A DNA stretch of 22,689 nucleotides from an uncultured Eubacteriales bacterium (GTDB lineage: Bacteria > Bacillota > Clostridia > Oscillospirales > CAG-272). The notes beneath the pieces were generated by a model. That model saw nothing but the letters and a program-made list of their open reading frames with translations, did no database searches and was not told where the DNA came from. The position numbers and the translations under genes are program-made. Each line of letters begins with the position of its first letter. Position 1 is the stretch's first letter. The stretch spans positions 1 to 22,689 of the forward strand of contig URCP01000044.1 in NCBI GenBank assembly GCA_900546315.1, read 5' to 3'. Below are positions 14,265-22,461 of this stretch, piece by piece.

Positions 14265-14349
14265 CGCCATATTAATATTATATCTCAAAAAAACGTCCGG
14301 GTCAAGTCCTTACGACGGTTTTTATATTATTAAAATTAACAAAATATGC

Positions 14350-14378
14350 TTGCATATCCGCTATATCTGCGGTATAAT
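14350..14378 (+). promoter_or_regulatory. Sigma-A promoter of the nitroreductase operon
   Basis: TTGCAT (14350-14355), 17 bases, TATAAT (14373-14378). A longer open frame appears to start inside this promoter, which argues against that start. Confidence 0.82.
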
Positions 14379-14433
14379 ATTTCAGGAATACTTTTGGAGA
14401 TTCCATGATTTCATGAAAGGATGGCTTTCATCA

Positions 14434-14952
14434 ATGAATGATTTTATAAAGAATATAATATCGCGCGCGAGCGTCAAGAAATACAAGCCTGACGCCGTTC
14501 CAGGCGAATATATCGATGAGATCATCGAGGCGGGGCTGTGGGCTCCGTCCGGGATGAACCGGCAGTCGCCGATCATCGTCGCCGTCACCGACAAGGAGAC
14601 GCGCGACAGGCTCTCCGCCGCGAACGCCGCCGTGATGGGGATGAACGGCGACCCGTTCTACGGCGCTCCGGTTGTTCTCGTGGTGCTTGCCGATAAATCC
14701 TGCCCGACGCATGTTTACGACGGGTCGCTCGCGATGGAGAATATGCTCCTCGCCGCGCACAGCCTCGGGCTCGGCGGATGCTGGATACACCGCGCGAAGG
14801 AAGTCTTCGATAAGCCCGAGTGGAAGAAGTGGCTCTCCGACATCGGCGTCAAGGGCGACTATGAGGGCATCGGCAACTGCATTGTCGGCTATCCGGACGG
14901 CGAGCCGAAGCCGAGAAGCACGAGAAACGACGGCAGAGTCTTCAAAGTCTGA
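14434..14952 (+). CDS. Nitroreductase family FMN-dependent oxidoreductase
   Basis: The 172-residue protein is a short member of the nitroreductase family. It has the N-terminal SRASVKKYKPD segment (the R-S-[VI]-[RK] signature that binds FMN phosphate), APSGMNRQ, and a late GLGGCWI segment followed by the conserved IVGYPDGEPKP. Such enzymes are cytoplasmic FMN flavoproteins that reduce nitro compounds, quinones or other acceptors with NAD(P)H; the natural substrate is not predictable. The ATG at 14434 is preceded by GAAAGGA at a rather long 12-base spacing; an alternative ATG at 14413 lacks any ribosome-binding site. The acyltransferase gene follows after 37 bases without a terminator. Confidence 0.93.
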   Translation: MNDFIKNIISRASVKKYKPDAVPGEYIDEIIEAGLWAPSGMNRQSPIIVAVTDKETRDRLSAANAAVMGMNGDPFYGAPVVLVVLADKSCPTHVYDGSLAMENMLLAAHSLGLGGCWIHRAKEVFDKPEWKKWLSDIGVKGDYEGIGNCIVGYPDGEPKPRSTRNDGRVFKV

Positions 14953-14989
14953 ACCGTCGGACATTCCGACTTACTGGGGGTGACGATAT

Positions 14990-16459
14990 TTGACCGACAA
15001 AAGAGCTCCGCACAGCGGGCTCGGCGACAATTACTGGGAACGACTGGATAACGCGGCGAAGATCGTCCCCGCTGTCTCCGATTCGAGGGGCAGCAACGTC
15101 TTCCGCGTAAGCGCGGTGCTGATAGACGAGGTCGACCCGGAGCTGCTCGAAAAGGCGCTCGCACGGGCGCTGAAGCTTGTTCCGGCGTTCGCCGTGAAGC
15201 TGCACCGCGGGCTGTTCTGGTACTATTTCGACGCTAACCGCGAGACTCCGCCGGTGAGGGAGGAGCACGCCTATCCGTGCTCGCCGATATGGAGAGCCGG
15301 ACGCGAGCGCGGGTTTCTGTTCAGACTGACTTATTACCACAAGCGCGTGAACCTCGAGGTGTTCCACGCGCTGTCAGACGGCATGGGGACCGCGAGATTT
15401 CTTCAGATAATCCTCATGTGCTATTTCAGCATCCTCGACGGCAGCGCGCTTCCGCAGGAGTATATAAGAGAATACTGCGACCGTGTGGCGAGGGATTCGG
15501 ACGAGGACAGCTTCGCGAGAAATTCGGGTATGTCCGGCGCTCCAGACCGGAAAAAGAAGGAGCGGGAGCCGGAGGCGTTCCATATTCAGGGCTTCAAGTA
15601 CGACGACACGAGGCTCGGGGTTCTGACCGCGAGCCTTCCGACCGACAAAATGCTCGCGCTCGCGCACGAAAAGGACGCCACCATGTCCGAGTATATGTGC
15701 GCGCTGCTGATCTGGTCGATAATGAACACGTCATACAGGCGCTCGATGCTGAACCGACCGGTCGTCGTCAGTCTTCCGGTCAATCTCAGGAATATGTTCG
15801 GTTCGACGACTATGCGGAATTTCTTCGGGCACGTGAGCATCGGCGTGAGACCTCGGCGCGGGATGACCTTTGACGAGGTGCTCTCAGAGGTGAAGGAGCG
15901 GTTCGATTCCTGTCTGACGAGGGAGTATTTCGAGCGGCAGATAGACGCGAACGTCGGGATCGAGAAGATCGGTCCGGTGAAGTTCGTTCCGGTCTGGATA
16001 AAGGATCTTGTTATGCGGATTCTGTTCGCGCAGGCGGAAAAACGGTATACGATAACTTTCTCGAATCTCGGGAGGATGTCGTTCCCGGAGCCTGCCGGGG
16101 AGAGGATACGGCGGTTCGAGATGCTGCTCGGCGGCTCGAGGACTCACCCGAAGAAGGCGACGCTCTGCTCGTATAAGAACGAGATGGCGCTGACCTTTAC
16201 TTCTACTGTCGACGATAATTCGCTTGAGCGGTTCCTGATACGTCAGCTTGTGTCCGAGGGGATAGAGGTGACGATAACCTCCAACGAGACGCCGGAGCCG
16301 GATACCGCGGAGGAGAAGTCGCGGGAGAAGGAGAAGCGGAAAGCGGATAAGGTTTCGCGTAAATCGGAGAAGAAGTCCGAAAAGTCGGAGCGGAAGTCCG
16401 AGAAGAAGGCGCGGAAGGCTGAGAGAAAAGCGGCGAAGAAAGCCGGAAAGGGGTCATGA
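14990..16459 (+). CDS. Condensation-domain/alcohol acetyltransferase-like protein with lysine-rich tail
   Basis: The 489-residue protein has the two-lobed CoA-dependent acyltransferase architecture. It opens with DNYWERLDNAAKIVPAV, and His126-Asp130-Gly131 (VFHALSDGMG) is a single-His form of the HHxxxDG active site. Later come SLPVNLRNMFGSTTMRNFFG and YTITFSNLGRM, seen in 'alcohol acetyltransferase' family proteins of Clostridia. It probably transfers an acyl group between a CoA or carrier thioester and an alcohol or amine; no carrier protein is nearby. The last ~60 residues are almost all Lys, Arg, Glu and Ser, an uncommon highly charged tail. The start is a TTG at 14990 chosen because GGGGGTGA lies 8 bases upstream. 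The downstream DUF6320 gene begins one base after its stop. Confidence 0.85.
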   Translation: MTDKRAPHSGLGDNYWERLDNAAKIVPAVSDSRGSNVFRVSAVLIDEVDPELLEKALARALKLVPAFAVKLHRGLFWYYFDANRETPPVREEHAYPCSPIWRAGRERGFLFRLTYYHKRVNLEVFHALSDGMGTARFLQIILMCYFSILDGSALPQEYIREYCDRVARDSDEDSFARNSGMSGAPDRKKKEREPEAFHIQGFKYDDTRLGVLTASLPTDKMLALAHEKDATMSEYMCALLIWSIMNTSYRRSMLNRPVVVSLPVNLRNMFGSTTMRNFFGHVSIGVRPRRGMTFDEVLSEVKERFDSCLTREYFERQIDANVGIEKIGPVKFVPVWIKDLVMRILFAQAEKRYTITFSNLGRMSFPEPAGERIRRFEMLLGGSRTHPKKATLCSYKNEMALTFTSTVDDNSLERFLIRQLVSEGIEVTITSNETPEPDTAEEKSREKEKRKADKVSRKSEKKSEKSERKSEKKARKAERKAAKKAGKGS

Positions 16460-16460
16460 T

Positions 16461-17123
16461 ATGCTGGTGTGTCGTAACTGCGGCGTGAGGCTTGAGAATG
16501 ACCTTGAGTACTGTCCGCTGTGCGATATGGAGACTGAGGTGGTCGACGATGATTTTGAGGAGGATTATCCTTATGTGAGGACGGGGTTTTCGCGGAGGAT
16601 GTTCGTGAAGATTGTGACTTTCCTTGCGGTTGTTGTGGCGGCGGTCAGTTTTCTCGTGAATCATCTGATAAAGACGGAGAGTCCATGGGCGTTCATTACG
16701 GCGGCGGCTATTGTTTATATATGGCTGAACCTGATGAATCTGGCGCGGGATACGCGGAATCCGGGGTCTGTTACGCTTTGTCAGCTGCTTACTGTGAGTG
16801 GGTTTTGTTTTATCATTGATTATCTGACGGGGTTCCGGCGGTGGTCGGTGAATTATGTGATACCGGGGCTTATAATGGCGGCGGCGGTGACGATTGTGCT
16901 GTGCATACTGATAAGGCCGGTGAAGTATCGGGCGTATACGCTTTATCAGCTTGTTATCGCGGTGCTCGGGGTGCTCGACGTGTTTTTGTGGATTGCCGGG
17001 TTTTCCGATATAGAGTGGCCTGTTGTCGCGGCTGCGGGTGTCTCTTGGCTGTGTTTTGCCGTGACAATAGTCTTTTCGAGCCGCAGTACTCGCAGTGAGC
17101 TGCGAAAGCGATTCCACATTTAG
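16461..17123 (+). CDS. DUF6320 family protein: N-terminal zinc ribbon plus membrane domain
   Basis: The 220-residue protein starts with a zinc-ribbon of two CxxC pairs (CRNC at 4-7 and CPLC about 11 residues on), then an acidic linker, then about six membrane segments, and ends in a basic cytoplasmic tail. This is the DUF6320 arrangement, which I know as a frequent partner of condensation-type acyltransferases in Clostridia. The gene begins one base after the acyltransferase stop, so the two are translationally linked and likely act together, perhaps tethering the enzyme to the membrane. That role is an inference. Its codons are more T- and G-ending than those of genes before it. Confidence 0.82.
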   Translation: MLVCRNCGVRLENDLEYCPLCDMETEVVDDDFEEDYPYVRTGFSRRMFVKIVTFLAVVVAAVSFLVNHLIKTESPWAFITAAAIVYIWLNLMNLARDTRNPGSVTLCQLLTVSGFCFIIDYLTGFRRWSVNYVIPGLIMAAAVTIVLCILIRPVKYRAYTLYQLVIAVLGVLDVFLWIAGFSDIEWPVVAAAGVSWLCFAVTIVFSSRSTRSELRKRFHI

Positions 17124-17156
17124 TTTTGGTATAGCGCACTTTCTTTTCCCTTTGTT

Positions 17157-17233
17157 TGTATGAAGTTTGAGAAGGGAAGAGGGGGGCGGGGGAGAGGGGG
17201 AACCCTTTTCAAAGGGTTCCCTCTCTCCCCCGC
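17157..17233 (+). repeat. G-rich hairpin repeat, copy 1
   Basis: The unit begins TGTATGAAGTTTGAGAAG, becomes G-rich, and contains a 23-bp stem (17186-17208 with 17211-17233, one G-T) with a two-base loop. The G-rich strand faces the DUF6320 gene and the stem ends 37 bases before the cyclophilin start. A second copy begins at 22572. It may also end the upstream transcript, although no U tract follows. Confidence 0.8.
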
Positions 17234-17270
17234 AAGCTAACAATTATATATTTACGAAAGGGTATGCGAA

Positions 17271-17750
17271 ATGATTAAGATTGAAATGGAAGATGGCGGC
17301 GTTATAACGCTTCAGCTTTATCCGGCGGTGGCGCCGATTACTTGCGCTAACTTTGAGAAGCTGGTTAAGGAAGGGTTTTATGACGGGCTTATATTCCACC
17401 GGGTTATCAATGGGTTTATGATACAGGGCGGGGATCCTACCGGGACTGGTATGGGGGGCTCGCCGGAGACTATTAAGGGTGAGTTTAAGTCTAATGGGGT
17501 GACTAATAATCTTAGTCATACGCGCGGGACTATATCTATGGCGCGGACGCAGGTTAAGGACAGTGCTTCTTCGCAGTTCTTTATTTGCCATGAGGACGCT
17601 GCGTTCCTTGACGGGGATTACGCGGCGTTTGGAACGGTTGTTGACGGGATGGACGTTGTGGACAGGATTGCGGCTGTGGATACGGATATGCGTGATAAGC
17701 CGATTCATGACGTGGTGATGAAGAAGGTTACATTCGTCGAAGACAAATAA
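17271..17750 (+). CDS. Peptidyl-prolyl cis-trans isomerase, cyclophilin type
   Basis: The 159-residue protein is a single-domain cytoplasmic cyclophilin that speeds proline isomerisation during folding. It carries FHRVINGFMIQGGDPTGTG with the catalytic Arg, ISMAR, SASSQFFI and LDGDYAAFGTVVDGMDVVD, all in the usual order, and has no signal peptide. The ATG at 17271 follows GAAAGGG. It ends at a shared terminator with the minus-strand gene downstream. Its codon use is richer in T-ending codons than pgi. Confidence 0.96.
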   Translation: MIKIEMEDGGVITLQLYPAVAPITCANFEKLVKEGFYDGLIFHRVINGFMIQGGDPTGTGMGGSPETIKGEFKSNGVTNNLSHTRGTISMARTQVKDSASSQFFICHEDAAFLDGDYAAFGTVVDGMDVVDRIAAVDTDMRDKPIHDVVMKKVTFVEDK

Positions 17751-17757
17751 GAAAACA

Positions 17758-17783
17758 GGCTGTCGCACTGACGTGCGGCAGCC
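17758..17783. terminator. Bidirectional terminator after the cyclophilin gene
   Basis: An 11-bp stem (17758-17768 with 17773-17783, one G-T pair) with loop TGAC lies between convergent genes. Read on the minus strand it is followed by T-rich sequence, so it serves the 17797-18075 gene best. Confidence 0.8.
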
Positions 17784-17796
17784 TTATGGTGATGTG

Positions 17797-18075
17797 TTAC
17801 GCGTTCTTGAGTTCGGATTCGAGCCAGATCATTCCGTATTCGAAGGCTTCGTAGAGGCCGGTTTTGGAGCCGACTTTGACTACTTTGCCGTCGTCGGTGC
17901 TTTGGATTTGTATCAGGACCTGATCGGGAACCTCCTTATCGCCGGCCTTTTTGGTCGACATTATTCCGAGAACAAGGACATATTTATCTTTCATGTCGCC
18001 CCAGCAGATCTGCTGTCCGTCACGGACGAGCGGTTTGCCGCGGAACATCAGGTATTTTCCGTTTGAGTCACTCAT
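17797..18075 (-). CDS. Small conserved clostridial protein of unknown function
   Basis: The 92-residue protein has GKYLMFRGKPLVRDGQQI near the start and a central DKYVLVLGIMSTK, and ends YGMIWLESELKNA. I have seen this as a conserved short hypothetical in Clostridia but know no function. There is no signal peptide or membrane segment; it looks like a small all-beta protein with a C-terminal helix. The ATG at 18075 is preceded by GGGAGGAAG, a strong ribosome-binding site. A divergent gap of 174 bases separates it from yerB; the gap is AT-rich but I could not pick a confident promoter. Confidence 0.8.
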   Translation of the reverse strand: MSDSNGKYLMFRGKPLVRDGQQICWGDMKDKYVLVLGIMSTKKAGDKEVPDQVLIQIQSTDDGKVVKVGSKTGLYEAFEYGMIWLESELKNA

Positions 18076-18249
18076 TACTATTGTCTTCCTCCCATTCTGA
18101 ATTCACTATATATATTTTAACATATTGGTAGTTCATCTTCTACATACAAATTGTAAATTATATTAAATGGACCGGTGAGCGGCTTGTGTGGGGGATGGAT
18201 GGGACGTTTGTCTGCTGCGGGCTCTGACCGCGAAAGGAATTATTGTAAT

Positions 18250-19416
18250 ATGAAAATTAAGAGATTTTTAACTATCATGCTGTCGGCGGCGATGATGACG
18301 CTGGCGGTCGGCTGCGGCGAGGAGAAGGCGCCGGAGGAGCCGCCTGTGACGTTTGACGTTGATACCGTGACGGCTGAGACGACCGAGGAGGAGACGACCG
18401 AGCCGGAAACTACCGAGACTGAGACTGAGACCGAAACTGAGACTGAGACTGAGACCGAGCCGGAATCAACTGAGCCGGAGTTCATAAATCCCTTGACCGG
18501 GCTTGAGGCGGATAAGGATTTGGCGACCCGCAGACCGGCTGCTATAATGATAAATAATATTAAGATCGCGACGCCGCAGGAGGGCGTTTCCTGTGCCGAC
18601 GTGATGTATGAGTGCATCGTCGAGGGATGGCAGACGAGGCTTATGATGCTGTCGATGGAGTATGAGGATCTGCCGGTCGTCGGGTCGGTGCGCTCTTCGC
18701 GTGAGTATTATCTCGATTTCGCGGCGAACCACGACGCGATTTATATCCACGCGGGCGGAAGCCAGACGGCTTACGCGCAGATAAAGTCGAGAAAGGTCGA
18801 TCATCTCGACGGAGTCAACGGTCCGTCACCGAAGGGAACTTTCTACCGCGACGAGACAAGGTGGAAGAAGATGGGCATGGAGCACAGCCTCATGACCACA
18901 GGAGAGGGTATCGCGAGCGGTATCGAGGCGATAAAGTGCCGCACGACGCTGAAGGACGGTTTTGAGTCTCCGCTGAATTTCGTGGAGTACGGCACGACGC
19001 GGGTTCCGTCCACAGGCGACGCGACTTTCCTGAAGGTGAAGTTCTCCGGTCAGCATCAGCCGTATTTTGAGTACAACGAGGACGAGCACGTCTATTACCG
19101 CTGGCAGTTCCTCGGCGACAAGCATATGGACAACACGGCGAACAAGCAGCTGTCCTTCACGAACGTCATCGTGATGTATCTCCCGACCGTCAGCACAAAG
19201 GACGACTACAACCACATGGACGTGACGACGACCGGAAAGGGCGAGGGCTATTACCTCACCGAGGGAAAGTACGAGAAGATCACATGGCAGAAGGACGGCA
19301 AGGACATCCCGGTGAAGCTCTATAACGAGGCGGGCGAGGAGCTCACAATCAACCGCGGAAAGACCTTCTTCGAGATCTGCACGACCGCTATGAAGGACAC
19401 AACCGAGATAAAATGA
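18250..19416 (+). CDS. YerB/DUF3048 family lipoprotein
   Basis: The 388-residue protein has a signal peptide ending LAVGC, giving a lipidated Cys near residue 23, then an acidic Thr/Glu linker, then the DUF3048 domain. Conserved parts include RPAAIMINNIKIATPQEGVS, YE-IVEG-TR, and GSVRSSREYYLDFAANHDAI followed by HAGGSQTAY. A beta-rich C-terminal part contains YYLTEGKYEKITWQKD. YerB-family proteins are surface lipoproteins of Firmicutes with unclear biochemical role. The ATG at 18250 is preceded by AAAGGAAT; an in-frame start at 18175 would put 25 polar residues before the signal peptide. The gene ends at a terminator shared with the minus-strand GerA gene. Confidence 0.93.
   Translation: MKIKRFLTIMLSAAMMTLAVGCGEEKAPEEPPVTFDVDTVTAETTEEETTEPETTETETETETETETETEPESTEPEFINPLTGLEADKDLATRRPAAIMINNIKIATPQEGVSCADVMYECIVEGWQTRLMMLSMEYEDLPVVGSVRSSREYYLDFAANHDAIYIHAGGSQTAYAQIKSRKVDHLDGVNGPSPKGTFYRDETRWKKMGMEHSLMTTGEGIASGIEAIKCRTTLKDGFESPLNFVEYGTTRVPSTGDATFLKVKFSGQHQPYFEYNEDEHVYYRWQFLGDKHMDNTANKQLSFTNVIVMYLPTVSTKDDYNHMDVTTTGKGEGYYLTEGKYEKITWQKDGKDIPVKLYNEAGEELTINRGKTFFEICTTAMKDTTEIK
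18415..18456 (+). repeat. Tandem hexanucleotide repeat inside the YerB gene
   Basis: Seven units of GAGACT or GAGACC (one GAAACT) encode an alternating Glu-Thr stretch in the linker after the lipidation site. Copy number could vary by slippage in steps that keep the frame. Confidence 0.85.
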
Positions 19417-19421
19417 GATTC

Positions 19422-19440
19422 AATCCACAGGCAGTGGATT
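19422..19440. terminator. Short hairpin between convergent YerB and GerA genes
   Basis: A perfect 7-bp stem (19422-19428 with 19434-19440) with a 5-base loop lies between the stop at 19416 and the minus-strand stop at 19445. It is short and lacks a strong T run. Confidence 0.5.
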
Positions 19441-19444
19441 AATG

Positions 19445-20892
19445 TTACTCGTCGCGGGTTCTCAGGCGCTCGCGGACGACGAGACGCTTCATTGCCTTCG
19501 CGTTGAACGGGATCAGCGGGTAGAGGTAGTTCCTCTTCCCGTTGATCGTTTTCTGCGTCGCGGCGAGGACGAAGGTCAGGACGGCGCCGCAGATATATCC
19601 GGGAAGACCGAACAGCGCGGTCAGAAGGAGCATCATCATGCGCAGGAACTTGAACGCGTAGCCGAGCTCATAGCTCGACTGCGAGAAGTTCGTGACGCCG
19701 ACGAAAGCCATATAGACGATGACCTCCGGGACGAACCAGCCGATCTGCACCGCGAAGTCGCCGAGAATCAGCCGAACGTGTTGTTCAGCGAGCTCGGAGT
19801 GTTCATCGACGCGAGCTTCAGCCCGTCGAGCGCGAGCTCCACGATGAACAGCTGCACGACGACCGGCAGATGCACCTCGCCCTCTATAAGGATGAAGCCG
19901 AGCCAGTCCGGAACCCATTCGGGATGCGTTATCAGCAGATACCACGTTGGCGTCACGAACAGCGTCAGCAGAAAGACGAGATATCTGAGGAGCCGCAGAT
20001 ACGAGCCGGTCAGCGGCGGGAAATAGTAGTCGTCCGTCTCCTGCATGAAGTCGAATATGCAGGTCGGAAGTATCATCGCCTCCGGCGAGGTGTCGCAGAG
20101 GATAATCACGCTTCCCTCGAGTATCTGCGCGGCGGCGGTGTCGGGACGCTCTGTGTAGCGGAATTTCGGGAAAGGATTGTACCAGCGGCGCTTTATCAGG
20201 CACTCGGCGAGACTCTCCTGTCCGAGGGTCAGGGCGTCGACGTCGATCGAGCTTATCTTTTCGCGGAGCATCGCGACGTATTCCTCGTCGGCGACGCCGT
20301 CAATGTAGGAAAGGACGATATCCGACTCCGAGAGTCGACCGACCGTCAGCTTTTCAAATGTCAGCCGCGGGTCGCGTATCCGGCGGCGGATGAGGGTCGA
20401 GTTGCGCTTTATCGTCTCGACGAAGCTGTCGTGCGCGCCGCGGAGGACGCGGTCGTTCTCGGACTGCTCGATTCCGCGCGTCGGGTAGCTCCGCACGTCG
20501 AGGATTATTCCGGCGGCGCCGAAATCCTCGAAGAGCATTCCCGCCGTGCCGGACATTATCTGATACGCGAATTTTCCGGCGTCCGTCTCTGCCGAGACCT
20601 CGGTATACGGAATATATTTCGCCGCGAATTCCTTCACGCGCTCAGCGGTCAGGCGCGGGGCTGACGGCGTTTTGTCTGCCGCCAGCTTTTCGAGTCCCGC
20701 GAGAAATATGAACAGCCGTTCGAGGTTCTCGCTGTCGACGAAGCTGTCGATATAGTAGAACCTCGCGCGGCGGGAAGCCACCTTCTGTTCACGGCTTATG
20801 AAATCGTAGTTCTTTCCGATGCCGAACAGTTTGTCGAACTTCCGGACGTTTTCGTCGTAATTCTCAGAAAATGTGAGAGACAATTTTCGCAC
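19445..20892 (-). pseudogene. GerA-family spore germination protein (SpoVAF-like), frameshifted
   Basis: The N-terminal 374 residues (20892 to 19768) carry the GerA soluble domain: KNYDFISREQKVASRRARFYYIDSFV, IKRRWYNPFPKFRYTERPD, and the first membrane segments through VQLFIVELALDGLKLASMNT. The frame then stops at TGA (19768-19770) just after SSLNNTFG. Another frame continues with LILGDFAVQIGWFVPEVIVY to a normal GerA ending, KRNYLYPLIPFNAKAMKRLV, at 19445. Intact relatives have about four extra residues (a V-x-G-G type turn) at the junction, so roughly 13 bases seem deleted. Adding 13 bases makes the length divisible by three. These proteins sit in the spore inner membrane and take part in germination. 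The apparent GTG start at 20892 lacks a ribosome-binding site and repeat copy C lies 10 bases upstream. Confidence 0.88.
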
Positions 20893-20902
20893 CGCCGATC
20901 TA

Positions 20903-20995
20903 AGGAAACACTGATTTGAGGTTGTTTTCGCAGAAAAAGTCCATAAATCTGTGGACTTTTTCTGCGAAACCCCGATTTATTCAGTGTATCCTTAA
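20903..20995 (+). repeat. MITE-like palindromic repeat, copy C
   Basis: This is the best-formed copy. Ends AGGAAACACTGA and TCAGTGTATCCT form an imperfect terminal inverted repeat, and the centre has a perfect 18-bp inverted repeat (20926-20943 with 20952-20969) around an 8-base loop. It lies between the amidase stop and the GerA start, in the 5' region of the latter. Confidence 0.88.
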
Positions 20996-21049
20996 GAGTT
21001 TCCGCTTTCGCGGTCTTTGTATATTATCGGTGGCGCATGGGGATTTTAT

Positions 21050-21613
21050 TCACAGTCCGAGGTAATTAAGTATACCGTTGTAAATTCCGATCGCGAACAC
21101 GCTCGGGTCCTCGCTCATAAGTCTGGCGTCCTCCGGGTTTGTTATGAAGCCCATCTCGATGAGCGTCGACGGCATTTTCGTCCGCCGCAATACATAGAGC
21201 GACGGGCGCGCGAAGGTGCCGCGGTCTCTGAGACCCGTTATGCGCGAGATGCCGGCGACGATGCTCTCGCCGAGAGCGAAGCCCCGAGAGTTCGATGAGA
21301 ACGCGTATGCTTCGGTGCCGCTCGCGGATTGGTCGGTCGACGCGTTTGTGTGAAGGCTTATGAAGTAGTCGGCGCCCCAGTCGTTCGCGGCTCTGACCCG
21401 CTCGGCGAGGCTCGACGCGTTGCTCGTTCCGAGTTGTTCGGTCGGGGTGTTTCTCGACAGGCGGACCTCGAAGTTCCCGTTGTCGCGGAGGAGCGACGCG
21501 AGACGGAGACCTGTGTCGTAGGTTATGTCCTGTTCACGGAGACCGTTGCCTTCGGCTCCGGCGTTCGGGTTCTGCGGGTTGTGACCCTGATCTATGAAAA
21601 TCTTTATTGCCAT
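21050..21613 (-). CDS. N-acetylmuramoyl-L-alanine amidase (Amidase_3, CwlD/CwlC type)
   Basis: The 187-residue protein is a bare Amidase_3 catalytic domain. Zinc ligands are His11 (IDQGHNP), Glu27 (LREQDI) and His88 (SLHTNAS), with catalytic Glu153 (STLIEMGFITN). Such enzymes cut the bond between muramic acid and the stem peptide. There is no signal peptide and no wall-binding domain, so it may act after cell lysis, as sporulation mother-cell amidases do, or like a small endolysin; no phage genes are near. The ATG at 21613 has GGAGG directly upstream. It precedes the GerA gene on the same strand, with repeat copy C between. Confidence 0.93.
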   Translation of the reverse strand: MAIKIFIDQGHNPQNPNAGAEGNGLREQDITYDTGLRLASLLRDNGNFEVRLSRNTPTEQLGTSNASSLAERVRAANDWGADYFISLHTNASTDQSASGTEAYAFSSNSRGFALGESIVAGISRITGLRDRGTFARPSLYVLRRTKMPSTLIEMGFITNPEDARLMSEDPSVFAIGIYNGILNYLGL

Positions 21614-21687
21614 GTTTACCTCCGGCAGATCGTTTTTTAGTATTGTATTCGCTGGGGCGTTTGTTTATTACAGGAAGGGCTAATGCT

Positions 21688-22461
21688 TTGAATGAGATGA
21701 AAAGAATACTCAGCGCGGTTCGCCGCGCTGTCGACGATTACGGGATGATTGAAGACGGGGACAGGATCGCGGTCGGTGTGTCCGCGGGAAAGGATTCGCT
21801 GACGCTGGTCGCGGCGCTGGCGGCGCTCAGGCGGTTTTATCCGAAGAGGTTTGAGCTTGGCGCGGTGACTGTCGATATGGGCTTTGAGCCGCCGTGTGAT
21901 TTTTCGGCGGTCAGGGAGTTCTGCAAGGGGCTTGATGTGCCGTATCATGTTGTTCCGACTGAGATCGCGAAGATTGTGTTCGACGTCAGGAAAGAGAAGA
22001 ATCCGTGCGGGCTGTGCGCGAAGATGCGGCGCGGGGCTTTGCATGATGAGTGTGTGCGGCTCGGGTACGGGAAGCTGGCGCTCGGGCATCATTTTGATGA
22101 TGTGGTCGATACGTTCATGCTGAATTTGTTTTATGAGGGGCGGCTCGGGTCGTTTTCTCCGGTGACTTTTTATGAGGATAAGGGGCTTGTTATGATTCGT
22201 CCTTTGATTTACGCTCCGGAGAAGGATATAAAGTATTATGTGAGGCATAATCCGCTGCCGGTGGTGAAGTCGCCGTGTCCGGCGGATAAGCATACTGAGC
22301 GGGAGTCGATGAAGCGGCTGCTGTCGGAGCTTGAGCGGAATAATAAGGGGCTGAGGCATCGTATCTTTGGCGCGTTGCAGCGTTCGGGTATCGACGGGTA
22401 TCATGAGGAGGGCGCGGTTATGGGTGAAAACGACGGAAAAGAGCGTTCCCGGCAGGAATAA
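21688..22461 (+). CDS. TtcA-like tRNA 2-thiocytidine synthase family protein
   Basis: The product is a PP-loop ATPase of the TtcA/TtuA group, which adenylates a tRNA base before sulfur transfer. It carries GVSAGKDS, the ATP pyrophosphate loop, with Ala in place of the second Gly of SGGKDS. The CxxC in NPCGLCAKMRRG and a later Cys in KSPCPADKH could hold an iron-sulfur cluster. LALGHHFDDVVDTFMLNLF and the final RHRIFGALQ are also typical. I chose TTG 21688 because AGGAAGGG lies 8 bases upstream; ATG 21697 is the alternative and starts MKRILS, as relatives do, but sits 17 bases from that site. The last ~25 residues are charged and specific to this copy. It is divergent from the amidase gene. 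Confidence 0.88.
   Translation: MNEMKRILSAVRRAVDDYGMIEDGDRIAVGVSAGKDSLTLVAALAALRRFYPKRFELGAVTVDMGFEPPCDFSAVREFCKGLDVPYHVVPTEIAKIVFDVRKEKNPCGLCAKMRRGALHDECVRLGYGKLALGHHFDDVVDTFMLNLFYEGRLGSFSPVTFYEDKGLVMIRPLIYAPEKDIKYYVRHNPLPVVKSPCPADKHTERESMKRLLSELERNNKGLRHRIFGALQRSGIDGYHEEGAVMGENDGKERSRQE

Noticed and set aside
14265..14349. Intrinsic terminator after the YitT gene
   Set aside because: The A-run and T-run flank only a three to four base complementary core, too weak to call.
21050..21613. Amidase as a prophage endolysin
   Set aside because: No holin, tail or other phage genes are in the window; neighbours are a spore germination gene and a tRNA-modification gene.
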